Below are positions 56,998 to 64,000 of a stretch of DNA of 64,000 nucleotides, in pieces. This DNA is from Ditylenchus dipsaci (taxonomy: Eukaryota > Nematoda > Chromadorea > Rhabditida > Anguinidae). The position numbers and the translations under genes were made by a program. The DNA lies in contig SADC01000166.1 of assembly GCA_004194705.1 (NCBI GenBank), forward strand, positions 117,482 to 181,481, read 5' to 3'. The notes under the pieces are model-generated. The model searched no databases. It was given only the letters and a program-made list of their open reading frames with translations, and was not told the origin of the DNA. The number at the start of each line of letters is the position of its first letter. Position 1 is the stretch's first letter.

Positions 56998-57632
56998 AAG
57001 GCTTGTTTAGGCAATGAGCAATACACCAAATTGAGTTTGTTTGGCTAAAATTGAGGCTATGAAATTAAAGTCTGGTTGTTTTTTGATCTTTTTGTTATTT
57101 AAGTTATATAAAACTACAGAAATCACGCAATCGAAATCGCCCACACTGCTGTTTTTAATATTTCACGGTACTAAAAATATGTTGGTTAAATTTACCTTCA
57201 CCCCCAACACTCAATTAACCTTGACGCCCACCAGTAAATCAGCTTGGGGGACCAAGGCAAATTTTTTTTTCATTTTTTAATACTAATAATTTTTTTGCTT
57301 AAAAATAATCTAATTATGCAAATATATTGTTTTTGAGTCCTGTATTTTTAAAATTATAAAATGAAAATTTTTTTGCCTTGTCCCCCAAGCTGATTTACTG
57401 GTGGGTGTCAAGGTTAATTGAGTGGTGGGATATAAGTGAATTTAACCAACATATTTTTAGTACCGTGAAATATTCAAAGCAGCAGTGTGGCCGATTTCGA
57501 TTGCGTAATTTCTGTAGTATAATATAACTTAAATATCAATAAGTTCAAAAAACAACCAGACCTAAATTTTGTAGACTTAATTTCAGCCAAACAAACTCAA
57601 TTTAGTGTATTGCTCATTGTCTAAACAAGCCT
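56998..57632. repeat. 635-bp palindrome
   Basis: AAGGCTTGTTTAGGCAATGA is mirrored by CATTGTCTAAACAAGCCTT. AAATATGTTGGTTAAATTTA is mirrored by TAACCAACATATTTT. AATCAGCTTGGGGGACCAAG is mirrored by GCCTTGTCCCCCAAGCTGAT. The centre is near 57315. It is the longest foldback in the window; the open frame at 57041-57280 is arm sequence. Confidence 0.9.
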
Positions 57633-58352
57633 TAAACTTTTTTTTCTTAAACTCTAAAACTGAAGCAATTCTCAAATTGTGTTAACGTAAACCAAATAGG
57701 CACGAGTTTTCGTATTCTTCAAATTACTAAATTGTTGAACATTTCAGTCTTGAAAATTGTTATTTTTTAACATTTTTTATTCCTTGTTTGTTGTTTTTAT
57801 ATCTGCGTAAATCAATTCAATCCAATTAATTAGTGGTCTTTCAGACGAGAACAAACACTTTTTCAATCAAAAGCATCATTAGTCTAGGCCTATTGAACAA
57901 GTTGTTTTTTCTAGGCTTAGGCTTTAGACACAAGGGAGCATTTTCTTCGTAAAAAAATTCTTTTCTTTAAACTCAAGTGTGTGTGAGTGTGCAAGTATAA
58001 AAGATTAGAAGACTTTGGAAGATGAAATAGAGAGCTAGGAAAAAGAATAAAATAAAAGATAGAGGTGTTTTAGGCATTCCAAAGCAACGAAAAAAACGTT
58101 TTATGGCCACTTTATTGCTTTCTGGCTACAGATTTTCTATTTTTAGACATTTTTTGTTTATGTTATTATGTTGATGTAATTTTTTAAATTTGTTTCTAGT
58201 ATTTTTTGTTTTGTTTCTGACAATACTTGTTTTTTACCGGAAAAAAGTTGTTTTGAAGCGAATTTTGCCAAATCACAAGAGAGTCCTATCGACATTTACA
58301 TTTTTTTGATAATAGCAAAGACCAAATAATTTTAATTTTTTAATAGTGGCCT
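57633..58352. other. No gene recognised
   Basis: AT-rich, with no supported exon or repeat. Confidence 0.35.
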
Positions 58353-58354
58353 TA

Positions 58355-58482
58355 CAGTCAACCCTCGAGTTAACTTCACTCCTGGGGGCCGGCCTTAGGG
58401 TGACGTTAAATTAGGGTGACGTTAGAATCGAAGTTTTCAGTACAAAAGCACTTTAGGGTGACGTTAAATCGAGGGTTGACTA
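58355..58482. mobile_element. Short pogo-type MITE
   Basis: TA then CAGTCAACCCTCGAGTTAAC on the left and GTTAAATCGAGGGTTGACT on the right. TTAGGGTGACGTTA is repeated three times inside. About 128 bp. Confidence 0.8.
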
Positions 58483-58494
58483 TATATTCATATA

Positions 58495-58633
58495 CAGTCT
58501 CGATAAAACGCGACCCCTAGAGACCGGAAGAGGGTCGCGATATATCAGAGGTGAATTTGACTGACTTTCTTTGGCTGGGATTTTTTGAAGAGTCGCGTTA
58601 TATCAAGGCTCGCGTTATGTCGAGACCCTACTG
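58495..58633. mobile_element. Second short pogo-type MITE
   Basis: TA-CAGTCTCGATAAAACGCG on the left and CGCGTTATGTCGAGACCCTACTG-TA on the right (read as two parts: CGCGTTATGTCGAG, ACCCTACTG). It lies only about 12 bp from the previous one, with different internal sequence. Confidence 0.8.
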
Positions 58634-58635
58634 TA

Positions 58636-59194
58636 GCACGTTTTCAACATTTTTGCCAAAAAAGTTCTACTGATGACTAATTTTTTGCGACATAAAATGT
58701 AATCTTGGTTTTCTAAGGCTAATATATCTTGTTTTGCAGGAAACAAAATTTTGAAAAAATATTAAGGTTATATTAAATACTAAAAAAAATGGTTTTCAAA
58801 TACTTTTTTTTTTTCATTTTTTCATTTATGTAAACATTTGTTGCACTGTTTGCTTATAATTGCCTATAATTAAGACAATTTTGGGCAACTTTAGTGTACT
58901 TTAAGGAAAACGATAATAATCAAATTCATTGGGATAAATTTTTGTGTATTGTAAGTGGCTTAATTTAGTTTATTAGCTTAGGTTTTCTTGTTAAGGGATT
59001 GTCGAAAATCGTTGCCTGGATTTTAGATTTATACACTTATTTTTTTCTTAATTATGTGACTGAAACACGAGATTATTATGCATTTCAGAAATTTCTTATT
59101 TGTCTTAACATAGAAGTGCACTGCTTCTAGGTTATATACCTAAGCCAATTTTGTTGTATTTGGTACAAAACACATTTAATAAATTATGTGCCGT
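58636..59194. other. No gene recognised
   Basis: AT-rich, with poly-T runs; nothing supported. Confidence 0.35.
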
Positions 59195-59337
59195 ATTTAC
59201 TATATTAAATTCCCACCCTCTAATAACTATCCACCCCTCGTTTTTGACTAGGATTTCATAGTTAGGGCTATTTTTTGATTGATTTTCAGGGGTTGAAAAA
59301 TAACTGTTCGTGGGAGTTAATAGAGTGTATACGGTAA
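59195..59337. mobile_element. ACCGTATTT-family MITE, short copy
   Basis: GCCGTATTTACTATATTAAA on the left and GTTAATAGAGTGTATACGGT on the right, with CCACCC/GGGAG inner words. Confidence 0.6.
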
Positions 59338-59354
59338 TTAAATTTTTTTAAATT

Positions 59355-59820
59355 ATTGATTATAACTAGGGATTGAGTACAAGTAAATTTACTGGTAACT
59401 TCATCCGTAAATTGATTGTAAATTTACGTAAATTCACCGGCCCTTTCTTATATACCCAAACCGGATCATTAAGTTTCTCGATAACTTTTTTATATAATAT
59501 ACGAGAAATTCTACAGTTATCTACGTACAGTTATCGACGAAGGTAACACTAACAGAGGTTGATAACTGTATGTAAATAACTGTAAAATTTCTCATGTATT
59601 GAACGAGAAATCTTACAGTTATCAACGTACAGTCATCGACGAGGGTAAAACCAACACCGGTTGGTAACTGTAGGTCGATAATTGTAGAATTTTCAGTGTA
59701 TCAAACTAGTAATTTACAGTTATCTAAGTATAGTTATCGACGAGGGTTAAACTAACGATGACTGTATAATTTTTCGTGTCTTAAACAATAAATTCTACAC
59801 TTATCGAGAACCCCAATTGA
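59355..59820 (+). repeat. Divergent 102-bp-type repeats upstream of MGQS copy B
   Basis: It begins with the same ACAAGTAAATTTAC block as 5880, then about three diverged units with CAGTTATC.ACG and GTTGATAACTGTA words. It is in the same place relative to the gene as the 10-unit array of copy A. Confidence 0.75.
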
Positions 59821-60101
59821 CCGGTACAGTATATTAAACTGATTTAAAATATTTGATCATAAGTCATCCTTTTTTCTTAACATATTTAAAAAAAATGCTC
59901 TTGCACTGAAATTTGATATATAATCAAGATACAAGCTTGAAAAAATCACAACCCTCGCTTTTGTGTCATCTTTTACTAGTTAACTTCGTGCTTTAAATCG
60001 TAAAACTTTATATTTTGTGTTTCGATCAATATTTATGAAAACTAAAGTTGCTTTTTAGTCGGACTAATCATTTATTTCCTATTGTTCTTTTTAACTAAAA
60101 A

Positions 60102-61372
60102 ATGGGTCAAAGCATTGGCAAATCACAGTCCTGCACTAAGAAACCTTACTACAGCTATGGATTGCCGCCAAGAAGAAAAACCGTTCCAAATGGTACTAAT
60201 TTTTCATTGCTAAAATTTATGGCTAAAATTTTTAGAACCAAATTTTTTTTTCAGAAAATGGTAATCATTTTATGAAAGAGTACTGGGCAGAAATAGAAGT
60301 GGTCCAACTAGTAGCCGTAGAGCAGATAAGGATAGCACCGAATTCTGGATGGTGGAGTCGGAAAAGCAGTACAGAGAAGAAGTATTTCACAAAAATTGTG
60401 AGTTTGTGATTTTTTTTAAATGCAATAAAAAACTGAAATCAAAACCTCTGGAGGTGTTGCCCTAGCGTAGGATTTGTTTTGACCCGTTTTTTTTATTTGA
60501 TAATTTTTGAGCAAATTTCTTTACTTGTGTAGTGAAGCTAACAAATGCCTAGTTTTTCCCTTTATTTTTGACGTCAATTTTGAAAAAGACTAAAAATAGC
60601 GCTGAGTAAGAAAATCACAAATCTCTTTTAAAATGACGTTTAAATTGAGAAAATTGGGATGATATGAGGCCCTAAGATCTTTTGATAGACGGAATCTTAA
60701 AGAGCTACCTTTTTATTTTTTTTTGTGAATGAAAAAAAATAATAATAATAAAAAAAAATAAAAATTTTTTAAACCCTGTTATAGAAATACCCCCTAAAAA
60801 TTTTCTCTTCAAAACTTAAGTAAAGAGTACCCAAATATATGTCATAGACTTCGGATAGTTACAATGACTTTTATAAGGAAAATTTTTGGGGGCGGGGGGG
60901 GGGGGTTTTATTCAAACTAACTTCCAAAATTGTTAATATCTATTGTTACTATTTAGATCAATAAATCTAAAAAAATTCAGCTGAGAACATCTATCGACAG
61001 TCCCCATCTTCCTATCGGAGAGGACCCACCAAATTTGACAGCCCTTTCAACTCTTCGGCTCATCTAGGCAAAGGCATTCAGTCAACAGCTCTAGCGTGCG
61101 GCTCACCTACACCTGCCAGGCAGGCAATAAATCCAAGGCAGGCTTGCAAGATGGCCTCTCCTGTCGTCTCTCCTCTGTTCTCTAATAGCACTTGCTCAAA
61201 TACTGCCTACACCACTGCTTACAGTCAAAACACCTATGGCAATGGAAAAAACAGCTATCCCAATGCCAATAAATTATTCCTATTCATGTATGGGAATATG
61301 AAAAAACCTGAAAAAAAAATGTTTTTTCTGTTCATATCAGTATTTGTAAATAAATTGTTGTATGTAAAGTGA
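60102..61372 (+). CDS. MGQS gene family, copy B (most complete)
   Basis: Exon 1 (60102-60192) reads MGQSIGKSQSCTKKPYYSYG then LPPRRKTVPN and ends ATG|GTACTA. Exon 2 (60255-60409) follows TTTTTCAG with GNHFMKEYW, then in one frame RADKDSTEFWMVESEKQY; copy A reads that frame continuously, so one base is probably missing here. Exon 3 (about 60984-61372) follows ATTCAG and reads ENIYRQSPSSYRRGPTKFDS, SPVVSPLFSNSTCSN and YSQNTYGNGKNSYPN. The protein is basic at the start and Ser/Tyr/Asn-rich later. Gly at position 2 may be myristoylated (inference). No known family recognised. Upstream 300 bp match copy A, so promoter and repeats were duplicated with it. Confidence 0.5.
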
Positions 61373-62460
61373 ATAAATACAAAGAGATTTTACTATGGTT
61401 AAGAAATTAGCTACTCAATTAGTCACCAGACGATTGGGTAATTAGCCGTAAAAAAAGTTGGCTGGGGCTAATAAGCTCTCAGGTAGCTAGAGAGTTTTAA
61501 AAATCAGGAAAGTACATAATGTTAAAGAACCTTTGACATGGGCTTCAAAAATAAGACATGAATATTTATTTTTTGCGTTTAAAAAATTGGTTGAATTACA
61601 TGATAAACACAGACAAATAAAATTAGGACAAAAAGTTATAAACATCAATAGAAGCTTTTTTTAAAATTCGGGCTGAACTGTCTCAAAGGCCCTTGGTTCG
61701 AAACCATGTTTGAACAGCTTTTTCACTGTTTTCTGTAGTGAAACGTAGAGAAATACATTTTCAGGTGGCGGAAACCGCATTTTAAAAAAAAACTTTTATG
61801 ACCAAAAGTTCAACTCTAAAGTTCAACGGGGAACTAAGGTTAACCACACTGAAAGGGTACCTAGAGATTTTAAAAAGATGGGATTTGAACATTTCTTTTT
61901 GACCAGCTCCAGTGACCAAAACAGGTAGAATACCATGCAAATAAAAAACAAAGTATTCAGCTACACTGCAGCTGCTCAAACTACCTCAGCCATGCGCTAC
62001 AGCCGGCTGAGTCGGGAAATTTTCCTCAGAAAATTAGCCTCAGCCGGCTGATGGCTGAGTTAAAACTCAGTCGGCTGACTAAAATTCAACAATTAGCAAC
62101 AGCTTGGAAGTGAATCTTATCACTGAATATTGTGTATTAACTGAACTCTTCAAGATTGTCAAAAAAAAAATTTGAAAATTAACAAAAAACGCCAAAAAAT
62201 TGAATGCAAAAATTTTTCTCAGCCGGCTGAGAGTTTTTTCAGGTTTACATTAAAAAAAATTCGATGCTCACAAACAAAAAGCACTGGATGAAATGCATTT
62301 TTGACGAAAAATGACCAAATTTTACTTTTCGGCTAAATGTATTTCTTTTTACATTTCCAGTTCGCAATCTTGAAATAAACTAATGTACCAATCAATTCTC
62401 GTGTTAAATGTCTTTCTTATATTCATTGCTTGTCTAGGCAACCGACATTTGTTTGAATTC
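61373..62460. repeat. Gene-free, with CAGCCGGCTGA palindromic words
   Basis: Between 61990 and 62235, CAGCCGGCTGA and CAGTCGGCTGA occur several times on either side of an AT-rich core, a small example of word-built inverted ends. A B-box-like TTGGTTCGAAACC lies at 61692. Confidence 0.45.
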
Positions 62461-62810
62461 TCCCACCAAAGCTAAGATCCGGTAATACCGAGGCGCGAAA
62501 GAGGTGATAAAATAAAAAAATCCGGGGCTACTGGAATATAATCCCCTCGATAAACGGCTACTGGAATATTCCCCCCCCCTTTTTCCTTCAATGAACTTTA
62601 GCTCAGCAATTAGGATTAGCCCTCAGACTCCGGCTTAGGCTTTGGGTCTTAGGCTCAGAGACAAACCGTTACTTATTTTATATATTTATTCCAGCTTTCT
62701 TCAAAATAATGGATTGGGTACTCCTAAAAAATTATTAGGGGAGGGGGGTGGTTGACGGGGGTGGTGTAGTGTATTCCGGTCGCTTCTGGGGTGGGGAGGT
62801 CAGTAGCGTC
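62461..62810. mobile_element. C/G-tract MITE-like sequence
   Basis: GGGGCTACTGGAATATAATC and a C tract near 62571 oppose a G-rich block ending TAGTGTATTCCGGTCGCTTC. It resembles the elements at 28085 and 9400. Confidence 0.4.
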
Positions 62811-64000
62811 GAAATTCAAATCTGCCTATAATTCACATCTATTCACACCAAATAAAAAATGACAAGCATAGCTTACAGTATTTGCATAGTCACTTTAATA
62901 TGACTTTAAATTGTAATTGCTATACAATGAAATGAATTAAAATCCTTGTCTTTTAAACTCAATTTTACAAATTTAGAGATTAAAATATTTTTGTAATATT
63001 TTTTAACGATCATTAATTGAACCATTACATGCTTAATTGCCTCAAAATTTATATGCTTAAAAAGAGGCATTGATTTAGAGTTGTTCACACATCCTTGTGC
63101 CACTCACTCGCCTGCATTGAGTGCGGCTGCAACACCTAGATGCGGGTGTCAAGATTTAGAAAAGAAGAGACTCCAGATGCAGATGCTAAAACATAGAAAA
63201 AAGTTGTGCCATACAGCAGGTGATTAAATTCTTGCTTGAATCGATTTGACTCGTGGCAAATGGCGAAGGTGGGCTAAGGAGGCAGCTTGTCAAAGGTGTG
63301 ATATTTAACCGAACACTTGAAGAGTAAACCATTATTTGACTTAATTTCCTTTTCTTGTGATATCTTAAAACCTTAGCCATTTTTCCCACCATCAGAATGA
63401 AAAAAATAGCAAAAAGTTTTTCAATTTTTTCCTTTTGGTCCCTCTGTAGTCATTTTGCACTAATTAAAATTAAATTTACTAGAGACAGCAAGTCCTAGAT
63501 TCAGCACAAGTCCTGGATCTGACATCAGACTTTTTGTTGGCTTTGGAGTCCATTAACAGCCCCCCCCCCCTTAATTCGGCTGCCTTTTTAAAGTATGACA
63601 CAAAAAGGCTACCTCTTCTAATGGAACGGCCCTAGGGTCGTTCAAGACCGCACTTGTCAATTTTTTAGACTTTAAATATTGTCACACAGCTTAGTAGAGT
63701 TGGGCCGGATTTTTTTGAGTCAAAAACCAGAATTTTCAAATATTTTTGTAATTTTTGGTGCCGTTTCACCCAATAATTTAATTCTGCGTTAGACGGACAG
63801 GGGATAAAAGTGACAAAGGTCGTCAAACAAAGGGGTAAAAAAAGTGAGCTTTGGAGAAGAAATGTTTGAAAAATATCCTAACACCTAAAATTACAAGTAA
63901 AACTTCAGATTACTCTGTCAAAGCTATTTTATTGAGAAACTAAAAAAAGTTAATCTAATTTTCTCTTGATGTACTCTCTGCTTCTGGCAGCAATCTTCGT
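62811..64000. other. No gene recognised
   Basis: AT-rich sequence with a short C tract at 63560. Open frames here lack start or splice context. Confidence 0.35.

Overview
This window is animal DNA and most likely comes from a nematode. It is AT-rich, its genes are split by introns, and mobile-element debris takes up more of it than genes do. Three coding signals point to a nematode: an SRT-family chemoreceptor on the minus strand (1.5-3.7 kb), an F-box-like protein of the nematode-expanded type on the plus strand (9.0-10.9 kb), and a secreted ShKT-domain protein on the minus strand (14.0-15.9 kb). The organism call is an inference from protein families; no rRNA or mitochondrial marker is present.

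Layout. 0-16 kb holds the chemoreceptor, an unrecognised two-exon gene, a 102-bp repeat array upstream of copy A of an unknown 'MGQS' gene, the F-box-like gene and the ShKT gene. 16-31 kb is mostly repeats: three adjacent foldbacks (one with an open frame on each strand), a 72-bp minisatellite, a pogo/Tigger element, an inverted second MGQS copy, an 8-bp-TSD (hAT-type) non-autonomous element and a MULE-like transposase remnant. 28.6-40.8 kb is one large gene, a TPR/SET-domain protein in seven exons. Its 7.3-kb intron 4 contains a separate 12-exon gene on the same strand, whose unknown product may carry ubiquitin-like, zinc-finger and GIY-YIG-like regions. That gene's own introns hold nested foldbacks, and a hAT transposase tail follows it. 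42.2-44.7 kb has three unrecognised minus-strand genes or fragments. A PIF/Harbinger-type element with a MADF-domain remnant and TAA target duplication lies at 44.8-46.1 kb. 50.2-53.1 kb is a tandem duplication. 53.8-56.4 kb is a near-complete hAT transposon with an exact 8-bp duplication. 57-61.4 kb has a 0.63-kb palindrome, two pogo-type MITEs and the third MGQS copy.

Two themes recur. First, many elements of different superfamilies have ends built from short words repeated in tandem and mirrored at the other end, and at least a dozen long palindromes occur, often inside introns. Second, conserved coding exons (SET, ShKT, F-box) are interrupted by single-base frameshifts, and the two copies of the tandem duplication differ almost only by homopolymer length. 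I infer that uncorrected long-read indels are common here, so frameshifts alone should not be taken as proof of a pseudogene.
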